Source of the DNA: Gammaproteobacteria bacterium
GTDB lineage: Bacteria > Pseudomonadota > Gammaproteobacteria > Chromatiales > Chromatiaceae
DNA: 13,099 bases
Reading direction: 5' to 3'
NCBI GenBank assembly: GCA_024644505.1
Contig: JAHEHQ010000027.1
Location: 1-13,099, forward strand
The position numbers and the translations under genes are program-made. Below, piece by piece: positions 6,617-13,099 of this stretch (positions are counted from its first letter, which is position 1; the number at the start of each line of letters is the position of its first letter). The notes under the pieces are model-generated. The model saw only the letters and a list, made by a program, of their open reading frames with translations, was not told the origin of the DNA and made no database searches.

Positions 6617-7657
6617 TCAGGCAGCAAAAGTATCCTTGTTTGCCGCCTTTGCCTGAGCATCCAGTCGGCTGATCATACCCTTCTTCAGCAACTCCTGCAG
6701 GTGCTGATCCAGGGTCTGCATACCGTGAGCCTGCCCTGTCTGGATGGCGGAGTACATCTGGGCCACCTTATCCTCCCGAATCAGGTTCCTGATGGCGGGA
6801 GTTCCGACCATTATCTCCCAGGCGGCGGTCCGCCCACCACCGATCTTTTTGAGAAGTGTCTGTGCGATCACAGCGCGCAGGGATTCCGAAAGCATGGACC
6901 GGACCATACCCTTCTCCCCCCCCGGAAAGACGTCGATGATACGATCGATGGTCTTGGCGGCGGAAGTGGTGCGCAGCGTACCGAAAACCAGGTGACCGGT
7001 TTCCGCAGCGGTGAGCGCCAGACGTATGGTCTCCAGGTCACGCAGTTCGCCGACCAGAATCACATCCGGGTCTTCACGCAGGGCCGAGCGCAGGGCCTCT
7101 GCAAACCCCAGCGTATCCCGATGCACCTCACGCTGGTTGAGCAGACTCTTTTTGCTGATATGAACAAACTCGATCGGATCCTCGATGGTCAGGATATGAG
7201 AGTAGTCGTTGTCGTTCTTATAGTCGATCATTGCGGCCAGGGTTGTGGATTTGCCCGAGCCGGTGGGACCGGTGACCAGGACCAGCCCGCGGGGGACATT
7301 GACAATATCGCGGAAGGTATCGGGACAGCCCAGATCCTCGAGGCTCAGTACCTTTGAAGGAATGGTTCTGAAAACCGCTGCCGCACCCCTGTCCTGGTTG
7401 AAGGCATTGACCCTGAAGCGGGCCAGGCCCGGTATTTCGAAAGAAAAGTCGGTTTCCAGGAATTCTTCGTAATCCTTGCGCTGCTTGTCGTTCATGATGT
7501 CATAGACAAGCTCATGAACGGTCTTGTGCTCAAGGGCAGGCACGTTGATGCGCCGGATATCGCCATCCACCCTGATCATGGGCGGCAGACCGGAAGAAAG
7601 ATGCAGGTCCGAGGCCTCGTGTTTGACGCTGAAGGCGAGAAGTTCCGCGATATCCAT
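6617..7657 (-). CDS. pilT: Type IV pilus retraction ATPase PilT with His-box substitution H229R
   Basis: This is the motor ATPase for pilus retraction, acting at the inner-membrane base of the pilus machine. The 346-residue length is normal. It contains Walker A GPTGSGKST (130-138), Asp box TIEDPIEF (157-164), Walker B DVILVGE with Glu204, His222, and the AIRNLIRE motif (288-295) known to be needed for retraction. The His box reads GTLRTTSAAKT, so the otherwise invariant His229 is Arg229. Codon CGC occupies 6971-6973 on the minus strand, one base from CAC. Residue 280 is Trp where relatives often have His (AAWEIM). The start is ATG at 7657 with AGGGGA upstream. A three-codon frame (ATG AAT TGA, 7666-7658) sits immediately before it, probably by chance. 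The gene is divergent from yggS, as in Pseudomonas. Confidence 0.96.
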   Translation of the reverse strand: MDIAELLAFSVKHEASDLHLSSGLPPMIRVDGDIRRINVPALEHKTVHELVYDIMNDKQRKDYEEFLETDFSFEIPGLARFRVNAFNQDRGAAAVFRTIPSKVLSLEDLGCPDTFRDIVNVPRGLVLVTGPTGSGKSTTLAAMIDYKNDNDYSHILTIEDPIEFVHISKKSLLNQREVHRDTLGFAEALRSALREDPDVILVGELRDLETIRLALTAAETGHLVFGTLRTTSAAKTIDRIIDVFPGGEKGMVRSMLSESLRAVIAQTLLKKIGGGRTAAWEIMVGTPAIRNLIREDKVAQMYSAIQTGQAHGMQTLDQHLQELLKKGMISRLDAQAKAANKDTFAA

Positions 7658-7836
7658 TCAATTCATCCCCTTGTCAATTCAGAACAGGATTATCAAAATC
7701 GAAAACCCGCAAAATAGCGGTTTTGCATTTTCCGGCAACAGTGCAACACAATAGGCGGAAAATCAAAACACCATAACGGCAACTGCCGCTTTTTGCTTTA
7801 ATATTCTCAACCTTAGTCATCCCATGGTGGGTACGT
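7658..7836. promoter_or_regulatory. Divergent intergenic region between pilT and yggS
   Basis: These 179 AT-richer bases separate the divergent starts and should hold both promoters. Candidate -10 boxes are GATAAT on the minus strand (7694-7689) for pilT and TAATAT on the plus strand (7799-7804) for yggS, but neither has a convincing -35 at normal spacing. A small CGGC-AACT-GCCG hairpin followed by CTTTTT lies near 7777-7795. It is too weak to call a terminator, and no gene ends there on the plus strand. Confidence 0.4.
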
Positions 7837-8574
7837 ATGAATCAGGCAGCCACTCCGGATACCGGGACACCTGTCAGTATCGGACTGGAAAAAGTGCGGC
7901 AGCGCATCAGCGACGCTGAACGTGCCCATGGGCGCCGGGAGGGATCCGTGCAGCTTCTGGCCGTCAGCAAGACCAGGCCCACGGGTGATATTCTCCAGGC
8001 ACTCAAGGCAGGACAGACCGCTTTCGGTGAGAATTATCTGCAGGACGCCCTGGACAAGATCCGGCAGCTCCGGGAACACGGCGCCCAATGGCACTTCATT
8101 GGCCGTATTCAAAGCAACAAGACACGCTCGATCGCGGAGAATTTCGACTGGGTGCACAGCGCCGATCAGCTAAAACAGCTCAGGCGCCTCAACGACCAGC
8201 GTCCGGCAGATCTGCCGCTCCTGAACGTCTGCCTCCAGATCAACATCGACCAGGAGCAGAGCAAGGGCGGATTGAGCCCGGAGGCCGCGGCTGAACTTGT
8301 CGGGCAGGCGCAGGAGTTTCCCCGGCTCAGGATTTGCGGGCTGATGACGCTGCCGGAGCCGGTCTCCGGCTTCGAGTCCCAACGCAGGCCCTTTCGGGAA
8401 CTGCGCCTGCTGCGGGACCGGCTTGCAACTCCCGAAACACCCCTGGAGACCCTTTCCATGGGAATGTCCGGGGACCTCGAGGCCGCAATCGCGGAAGGAT
8501 CCACAATCGTGAGAGTAGGCACCGCCATATTCGGACCGCGACCACAAGTTGCCCGCCGGGTGGACGAAGGGTAG
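7837..8574 (+). CDS. yggS: YggS family pyridoxal 5'-phosphate homeostasis protein
   Basis: This cytosolic PLP-binding protein resembles the N-terminal barrel of alanine racemase. It has no known enzymatic reaction and helps balance B6 vitamers and amino-acid pools. The 245 residues match the usual length of about 230-245. The PLP lysine is expected at Lys45 in LLAVSKTRP. Other family signatures are FGENYLQD, WHFIGRIQSNK, the QINIDQEQSKGG segment, LSMGMSGDLEAAI and the C-terminal VRVGTAIFG. The start is ATG at 7837 with only a weak GGTGG upstream. It begins the rightward yggS-proC-yggT-yggU series, a conserved association in proteobacteria; a 124-base gap separates it from proC. Confidence 0.96.
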   Translation: MNQAATPDTGTPVSIGLEKVRQRISDAERAHGRREGSVQLLAVSKTRPTGDILQALKAGQTAFGENYLQDALDKIRQLREHGAQWHFIGRIQSNKTRSIAENFDWVHSADQLKQLRRLNDQRPADLPLLNVCLQINIDQEQSKGGLSPEAAAELVGQAQEFPRLRICGLMTLPEPVSGFESQRRPFRELRLLRDRLATPETPLETLSMGMSGDLEAAIAEGSTIVRVGTAIFGPRPQVARRVDEG

Positions 8575-8591
8575 CCTGTGTTGTACGGAAC

Positions 8592-8667
8592 TGTTGCCGC
8601 AGCCCGGTGCTTTATCTTCGACGCCGAGGCTCGTCAATGCCGCTCGGAACCCAGTTGTGCGGCAACA
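8592..8667 (+). repeat. Perfect 10-bp inverted repeat in the yggS-proC gap
   Basis: TGTTGCCGCA (8592-8601) is the exact reverse complement of TGCGGCAACA (8658-8667), with 56 bases between them. Within the loop CCGAG and CTCGG can pair to give a second, nested stem. It lies downstream of the yggS stop at 8574 and ends 32 bases before proC. No T-run follows, so it is not a standard terminator. It could be an RNA leader structure or a binding site. Confidence 0.5.
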
Positions 8668-8698
8668 CAATCTTTTCGAAGGCCCTGTAATGTGAGGA

Positions 8699-9568
8699 AT
8701 GCCAGCTTTGAACCAAAATAAGACCGGGAGACTTCCCGATTTGACCAGCAAGACCATTGCGTTCATCGGCGGTGGCAACATGGCAGCCAGTCTGGTGAGC
8801 GGATTGGTGTCAGACGACTATGATCCTCGACGAATAATCGCAAGTGATCCCGACAGGGAAAAGCTTGCCGGTCTGGCTGCCCGCTTCGGCATCCGGTCCG
8901 CCGCAGACAACCGGGATGCCGTGGGGCAGGCGGACATCCTGGTACTGGCGGTAAAACCACAGGTCCTGAAACGTGTGGCCATGAACATTGGGCCCGATGT
9001 GCAGGCCAGGAGGCCTCTGGTGATCTCCATAGCCGCGGGTGTCCGGGAAAAGGATATCCAGTCCTGGCTGGGAAACGATGTCGCGCTGATCCGCACCATG
9101 CCCAACACCCCGGCCATGCTCCAGGCCGGGGCAACCGTGCTGCATGCCGGCCCCGGCGTTACGGATGAACAGAAGAATCTGGCAGAATCCATCCTGCGTG
9201 CCGTGGGGCTGACCCTATGGGTGCGCGATGAGGAAAAAATGGATGCGGTAACCGCACTGTCAGGCAGCGGCCCCGCCTATTTTTTTCTGGTCATGGAGGC
9301 CATGGAACAGGTAGGGCTGGATATGGGCCTGTCGGCGGAAACCGCCCGGCTGCTTACCCTTCAGACCGCACTCGGGGCCGCGCGCATGGCGATGGAGAGC
9401 AGCGACGGACCGGCAACGCTGCGTGAAAGGGTCACCTCCCCCGGGGGTACAACGGAGAAAGCGCTGGCGGTATTTGAGTCAGAGGGTATCCGGGAGCTAT
9501 TTCACAAGGCGCTGATTGGCGCCAGAGACCGTTCCGTCGAACTGTCGAGAAGGTTGGGAGAACAATAA
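8699..9568 (+). CDS. proC: Pyrroline-5-carboxylate reductase
   Basis: This enzyme catalyses the last step of proline synthesis, the NAD(P)H-dependent reduction of 1-pyrroline-5-carboxylate to L-proline, in the cytosol. The product of up to 289 residues has the Rossmann motif FIGGGNMA (22-29), AVKPQ, RTMPNTPA, the substrate-site signature ALSGSGPAYFF, and the C-terminal TSPGGTTEKAL. The ATG at 8699 touches its GAGGA, which is poor spacing. In-frame TTG codons at 8708 (nine bases from the same GAGGA) or 8741 (after GGGAG, giving a start close to most ProC proteins) may be the true starts. Its stop overlaps the yggT start by one base (TAATG), suggesting translational coupling. Confidence 0.96.
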   Translation: MPALNQNKTGRLPDLTSKTIAFIGGGNMAASLVSGLVSDDYDPRRIIASDPDREKLAGLAARFGIRSAADNRDAVGQADILVLAVKPQVLKRVAMNIGPDVQARRPLVISIAAGVREKDIQSWLGNDVALIRTMPNTPAMLQAGATVLHAGPGVTDEQKNLAESILRAVGLTLWVRDEEKMDAVTALSGSGPAYFFLVMEAMEQVGLDMGLSAETARLLTLQTALGAARMAMESSDGPATLRERVTSPGGTTEKALAVFESEGIRELFHKALIGARDRSVELSRRLGEQ

Positions 9569-10146
9569 TGGACGGCTCTTATCTTACGAACCCGCTGGTT
9601 TTCCTGGTTCAAGTTATCTTCGGTGCCTTCACCCTGGTTGTGATGCTCAGATTTCTGCTGCAGTTGGTAAAGGCGGATTTTTACAACCCCGTTTCCCAAT
9701 TCGTGGTAAAAGTCACAACGCCCCCCCTGCGGCCCCTGAGAAGAATGATACCCGGGATTGCTGGACTGGACGTCGCCTCTATCATACTGATGTGGCTGTT
9801 AAAAAGCCTGGAGCTCGCCTTGATAATGATGATCGGCGGGCTCGGTACCAGCCTGTTGCCCGCCCTCATCTGGTCTATCCCGGAACTGATCTCCCTGTTT
9901 ATCAATGTGTTCCTGTTCGCGATACTGATTCAGGTCATCATCAGCTGGGTCAACCCGGGCGGCTACAATCCGGTGATCGGACTGCTGAACAGCCTTACGG
10001 AACCGCTTCTGGGGCCGGCGAGGAGAATAGTGCCGCCGATCTCGGGTCTCGATCTCTCGCCAATGCTGGTGATGATCGGGTTGGTGCTTCTCAAAATGCT
10101 GCTGCTGCCACCCATTCAACTGCTGGTGGGCTCACCTTTCCGATGA
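9568..10146 (+). CDS. yggT: YggT family integral membrane protein
   Basis: This 192-residue inner-membrane protein is made of two YggT repeats. The first (about residues 8-85) has the motif NPVSQFVVKVTTPPLRPLRR followed by an IPG turn and a helix. The second (about 108-185) has NPVIGLLNSLTEPLLGPARR followed by VPPISG and a helix. There are roughly four hydrophobic segments. The family is linked to osmotic-stress tolerance and possibly membrane protein or cell-division processes, but its molecular role is not settled. GGGAG lies eight to nine bases before the ATG, which shares one base with the proC stop; its own stop overlaps the next gene by four bases. Confidence 0.93.
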   Translation: MDGSYLTNPLVFLVQVIFGAFTLVVMLRFLLQLVKADFYNPVSQFVVKVTTPPLRPLRRMIPGIAGLDVASIILMWLLKSLELALIMMIGGLGTSLLPALIWSIPELISLFINVFLFAILIQVIISWVNPGGYNPVIGLLNSLTEPLLGPARRIVPPISGLDLSPMLVMIGLVLLKMLLLPPIQLLVGSPFR

Positions 10147-10433
10147 CCTCAGGCTGGTACCGTTGGGAGGGTGACGATCTGCTGCTCTCCCTGAGGGTGC
10201 AACCGAAGGCCGGCAGGGATGCTTTCATCGCCCCCTTGGGCGACCGGTACAAGATAGCCATCTCGGCGCCGCCGGTGGAGGGAAAGGCCAATGCCCGCCT
10301 GGTGAGTTTTCTGGCGAAATCCTTTGGCGTCGGGCGCAAGGGTGTGGTACTGGTCAATGGAGAGTCCAGCAGAAACAAGGGGGTGCGAATCACCGCACCC
10401 CGGAAGATGCCGATACCCGCCGGAAGGCCATAG
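10143..10433 (+). CDS. yggU: DUF167 / YggU family protein
   Basis: This small cytosolic protein of 96 residues is a typical length for DUF167. It shows the family core: LSLRVQPKAGRDAF at about 14-27, the segment YKIAISAPPVEGKANARL that includes the signature PPVEGKAN, and a final SSRNKGVRI strand. Its biochemical function is unknown. The start is ATG at 10143, inside the ATGA shared with the yggT stop, so translation is probably coupled. The same frame is open further upstream across yggT, but only this C-terminal part matches a family. The last gene of the yggS-proC-yggT-yggU block ends here; a GGGGG/CCCCC hairpin at 10451-10470 without a T-tract follows. Confidence 0.92.
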   Translation: MTSGWYRWEGDDLLLSLRVQPKAGRDAFIAPLGDRYKIAISAPPVEGKANARLVSFLAKSFGVGRKGVVLVNGESSRNKGVRITAPRKMPIPAGRP

Positions 10434-10781
10434 AGACTGCCGTTCCCACAGGGGGCTGCCGTGCTCCCCCGTATCTCAAGAATTCTCCCTGTCTGCCGCT
10501 CCCCGTTACTGATGCCTTTGTCCAATTGGGACGCATGAGAATCGAAGGATTCCCGCGGTCGGGCCCGGTGCAGATTGCGGGGTGACCCGGACGATCGAAT
10601 CCACGATCAGACTGTGATCATTATGGGGGATTGCGTGGACGCAGGGCATTGCCAACAGGATCAGCAGCAGACAAGCAGCTGAGTATGAGAAAAATCTAGG
10701 GCATTGAATTCCCGTATCAAGGGGCTCTCTTACCGAGGGTTGCCACGGCTTCCCGGGAACAGCAGGTGGGTCAAAAAACGG
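10434..10781. other. Intergenic stretch with no confident gene
   Basis: About 348 bases lie between yggU and the preferred dynamin start. They contain a GGGGG/CCCCC 5-bp stem (10451-10455 with 10466-10470, no U-tract) and an unproven minus-strand frame with a signal-peptide-like segment. They also contain an in-frame TTG at 10704, which could extend the GTPase by 26 residues. No RNA gene or clear promoter was recognised. Confidence 0.5.
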
Positions 10782-12752
10782 ATGGAAAATTCGCAACTGA
10801 TATCACAGATAAAGTCCTTTGAGGACTGGAAAACGGTACTGTCCGTTACCATGGACGAGTACCGGGCGTGGCTGCAAGATTACAAGCTGGGCGGCGACGA
10901 AGAGGAGAACAGTCTCGAAAAGTGCAGGAAATCCCTGAATGACGACCGCCTCAGCATTGCCTTTGTGGCAGAATTTTCCAGGGGCAAGACAGAACTGATC
11001 AACGCCCTTTTCTTCTCTGATTACGGCCGGCGCCTCCTGCCATCCACCGCCGGACGCACAACCATGTGTCCTACTGAGATCTTTTACGACAGGGTTGCGG
11101 ATGAGGCCTATATCCAATTGCTGCCCATCGAGACCCGGCTCGAGGACATCAGTCTGGATCAGTACAAGCATAAACCGGACGCCTGGGTAACCCTGCCCCT
11201 GGACCCCCTCGCTCCGGACCAGGTTGAAGCCACCCTGCAGAATGTGGTTCACACACGACACGTCCCCCCTGAAGAAGCGGAAAAACTAGGACTCTATGAC
11301 TCCGATCGGATCATGCTCGAATCGGATTCGCCGGAAACGGTGGAAATACCGAAATGGCGTCATGCCAGGATCTCGTTTCCCCACCCGTTGCTGAAGCGGG
11401 GCCTGACTATTCTCGATACCCCCGGCCTCAATGCGCTGGGCACGGAGCCGGAACTCACCCTCAGCATGCTGCCCTCTGCGCAGGTTGTGCTGTTCGTGCT
11501 GGCGGCCGACACGGGTGTAACGCGCAGCGACATGGAGATATGGACCCAGCACCTCCAGGGCTGCGGCAGCCGCAGCCGGCAGCGTCTCATGGTCGTTCTG
11601 AACAAGATCGATACGCTGTGGGACGAAATGCGGAACGACAACGCCATTCTCGATACCATAAGCCAGCAGCGTGACAAGACTGCCAGAATTCTCGGCATCG
11701 ACACCCAATCGGTTTTTCCGGTCTCTGCCCAGAAAGGTCTGTTGGCCAAGTCCAAGGATGACCAGGCGTTGCTGGACCGAAGCGCCCTCTCCAGGCTTGA
11801 AGACTATTTGTCCCAGGATCTGATAGCGCTTCGCCGGGAGATCATCCAGGAAACCATAACCTACGATGTGGTCATGATGCTGGACAACAGCGTCGGCTTG
11901 ATGGAGAGCCGTCGAAGCGGCATCAAAAGCCAGCTGACCCAACTCGGCGGCCTCAGCGGGAAAAGCCAGGAAGCCATCGAGCAGTTGATGCAGGAAACGA
12001 AGGAGCACCGCACCCATTATCAGAAGAATCTCGACGACTTCAGGACCAGCCGCCGTATGTTGGAGGTCAAGGCCGATAAACTGCGCCGACTCCTGGACAT
12101 GCAACAACTGGAAAAGGAGTTCGAAAAAACCCGTCTGGAAATGACCGGAAACTGGACGACGCTGGGCCTGCAGAAAAGCATGCGAACGCTCTTCGAGCTC
12201 ATGCGAATCGACATGCGCCAGGTGGTCAAGGAGGTAGAACAGACAAGACGCCTGGTTCGCGGCATTTACCACCGATTCCAATCGGAACACGGCGTGGACC
12301 TTAACCCCAGGATGTTCTCGGTCATGAAGCACCGCGTGGAGCTGGAACTGCTTTATCAGGAGGCCGAGATTTTCCGCAACAGCCCGCTGACCGCGGCGAC
12401 GGAAAAACATTTCGTCATCAATAAATTCTTCGTGGCCCTGGTGGATCGGGCCAGGATGATCTTCAATATGGTGCGATACCAGGTGGACAATTGGCTGGAC
12501 ATGGCACTGGAACCCCTGGTCATGCACCTGCGGGAGCGCCGCGATCAGATAGAAACCCGGTTTGATGACCTGCAGAGAATCAGCCAATCCCGTGACACCC
12601 TTAACACCCGGATCGCCGAGTTGAAGCAGCAGAATGAAACCGTTCTCGGCCACCTGTTGTTCCTGCGTGCCCTGTTCAAACGGGTCAGCAAAACCCTCCC
12701 ACCCCAGGAAAACGAACTGCCCGCGCAGCGGCAAACAGCAGGCACTGGATAG
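10782..12752 (+). CDS. Bacterial dynamin-family GTPase
   Basis: This 656-residue protein has a large N-terminal GTPase domain followed by a long helical region, the layout of bacterial dynamin-like proteins that act on membranes or other large assemblies. GTPase motifs are the P-loop AEFSRGKTELINA (63-75, with Ala instead of the usual first Gly), the G2 region TTMCPTEI (93-100), G3 DTPG (212-215) and G4 NKID (274-277). From about residue 390 the sequence is mostly helical and charged, with likely coiled coils near 425-475 and 590-620. No classical transmembrane helix is evident, though a hydrophobic patch near 625-635 could contact a membrane. The preferred start is ATG at 10782 with GGTGGG upstream; an in-frame TTG at 10704 is an alternative. 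It stands alone in orientation with the yggU block but 348 bases away. The substrate and partner are unknown. Confidence 0.88.
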   Translation: MENSQLISQIKSFEDWKTVLSVTMDEYRAWLQDYKLGGDEEENSLEKCRKSLNDDRLSIAFVAEFSRGKTELINALFFSDYGRRLLPSTAGRTTMCPTEIFYDRVADEAYIQLLPIETRLEDISLDQYKHKPDAWVTLPLDPLAPDQVEATLQNVVHTRHVPPEEAEKLGLYDSDRIMLESDSPETVEIPKWRHARISFPHPLLKRGLTILDTPGLNALGTEPELTLSMLPSAQVVLFVLAADTGVTRSDMEIWTQHLQGCGSRSRQRLMVVLNKIDTLWDEMRNDNAILDTISQQRDKTARILGIDTQSVFPVSAQKGLLAKSKDDQALLDRSALSRLEDYLSQDLIALRREIIQETITYDVVMMLDNSVGLMESRRSGIKSQLTQLGGLSGKSQEAIEQLMQETKEHRTHYQKNLDDFRTSRRMLEVKADKLRRLLDMQQLEKEFEKTRLEMTGNWTTLGLQKSMRTLFELMRIDMRQVVKEVEQTRRLVRGIYHRFQSEHGVDLNPRMFSVMKHRVELELLYQEAEIFRNSPLTAATEKHFVINKFFVALVDRARMIFNMVRYQVDNWLDMALEPLVMHLRERRDQIETRFDDLQRISQSRDTLNTRIAELKQQNETVLGHLLFLRALFKRVSKTLPPQENELPAQRQTAGTG

Positions 12753-12833
12753 TACAACAGCGGCACCGGAACCATTCTTCGGATAGGTGAGGTATAGTAG
12801 CCTCATTATCACTATAAAACCGGAGAACAGCTC

Positions 12834-13099
12834 ATGAAGAAATGGGTATTACCCCTCCTTTGCGGATTGCTGCTGCCGCTGACGGCTACAGCGGAAAACA
12901 GTACGCAGGCAGCAGGTTACACCATTCATCACAATGCCATCCCCACGGCCACCCTGACCCCGGCGGTTGCCACGGGATACCGGATTACCCGAAGTAAGTA
13001 CCGTGGCCTTCTCAATGTCAGTGTGATCAAGGAAGTCCCGGGAACCACCGGACAGCCGGTCACGGCAATCGTAAAGGCAAACGCCACGAATCTGCTGGG
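12834..13099 (+). CDS. Secreted DUF4426-type protein (partial, continues past right edge)
   Basis: The first 88 residues are visible. They begin with a clear Sec signal peptide: MKK, a hydrophobic stretch rich in leucine, and a likely cleavage after TATA near residue 20. The mature protein should therefore be periplasmic. The following segment (YTIHHNAIPTATLTPAVATGY, then a strand with LLNVSVIKE) resembles DUF4426, a family of unknown function found in gammaproteobacteria close to the proC/yggT region, which supports the call. GGAG lies eight bases before the ATG. A TGAGG/CCTCA inverted repeat and TATA-like boxes (12793-12798, 12813-12818) upstream may hold the promoter, but no good -35 was found. 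The family call is from memory of the pattern. Confidence 0.7.
   Translation, partial: MKKWVLPLLCGLLLPLTATAENSTQAAGYTIHHNAIPTATLTPAVATGYRITRSKYRGLLNVSVIKEVPGTTGQPVTAIVKANATNLL

Noticed and set aside
5651..7357. Plus-strand open frame of 568 codons across pilU and pilT
   Set aside because: It is antisense to two well-supported ATPase genes, its translation is rich in His, Gln and Arg with no domain, and it crosses the gap between the two genes. High-GC codon bias explains it.
7658..7666. Three-codon ORF ATG AAT TGA just before pilT on the minus strand
   Set aside because: It is too short to judge. It could affect translation initiation, but the ribosome site spacing favours the annotated pilT ATG and chance is likely.
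9516..10142. Upstream part of the frame that ends in the DUF167 gene
   Set aside because: It overlaps proC and all of yggT in another frame and matches nothing; only the part from the ATG at 10143 matches DUF167.
11286..12812. Minus-strand open frame of 508 codons over the dynamin gene
   Set aside because: It is antisense to a gene with clear GTPase motifs; the translation shows no family and arises from codon bias.

Overview
The window looks like a chromosome segment from a free-living or symbiotic gammaproteobacterium. GC content is moderately high, and the gene set (pilT/pilU, yggS-proC-yggT-yggU, and an overlapping pyrB plus non-catalytic pyrC' pair) resembles one neighbourhood known from Pseudomonas aeruginosa and relatives. 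The species cannot be named from sequence alone; a Chromatiales-like or similar lineage is only a guess.

Layout. (1) Positions 1-1939, minus strand: a membrane hybrid sensor histidine kinase, open at the left edge. (2) Positions 1981-2250: a non-coding 270-bp element with 31-bp terminal inverted repeats and two diverged, oppositely oriented hairpin units whose stems show compensatory changes. It sits directly upstream of the pyr operon. (3) Positions 2323-5436, plus strand: three overlapping genes, an aspartate carbamoyltransferase homologue (pyrB), a dihydroorotase-like protein lacking metal ligands (pyrC'), and a PyrK-type flavin/[2Fe-2S] electron-transfer protein. (4) Positions 5462-7657, minus strand: pilU and pilT, the type IV pilus retraction ATPases, convergent with the pyr genes. 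(5) Positions 7837-10433, plus strand: yggS, proC, yggT and a DUF167/yggU gene; the last three overlap. (6) Positions 10782-12752: a bacterial dynamin-like GTPase. (7) Position 12834 to the right edge: the start of a secreted DUF4426-type protein.

How the genes relate. yggS and proC belong to PLP homeostasis and proline synthesis, and yggT/yggU are their usual companions. pilT/pilU power pilus retraction. The pyr genes look at first like a normal class A ATCase operon, but the sequence argues otherwise. PyrB has lost several residues that define ATCase catalysis: the STRTR motif reads SPRTR, the Ser80/Lys84 loop is shortened and has no lysine, and the Arg229/Gln231 aspartate-binding motif is gone. 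Its ORF is still intact, and it is followed by a pseudo-dihydroorotase and a redox subunit. This coupled pair of apparent pseudoenzymes plus a PyrK-like reductase is the most unusual system in the window. A second anomaly is that PilT carries Arg in place of the invariant His229 of the His box.
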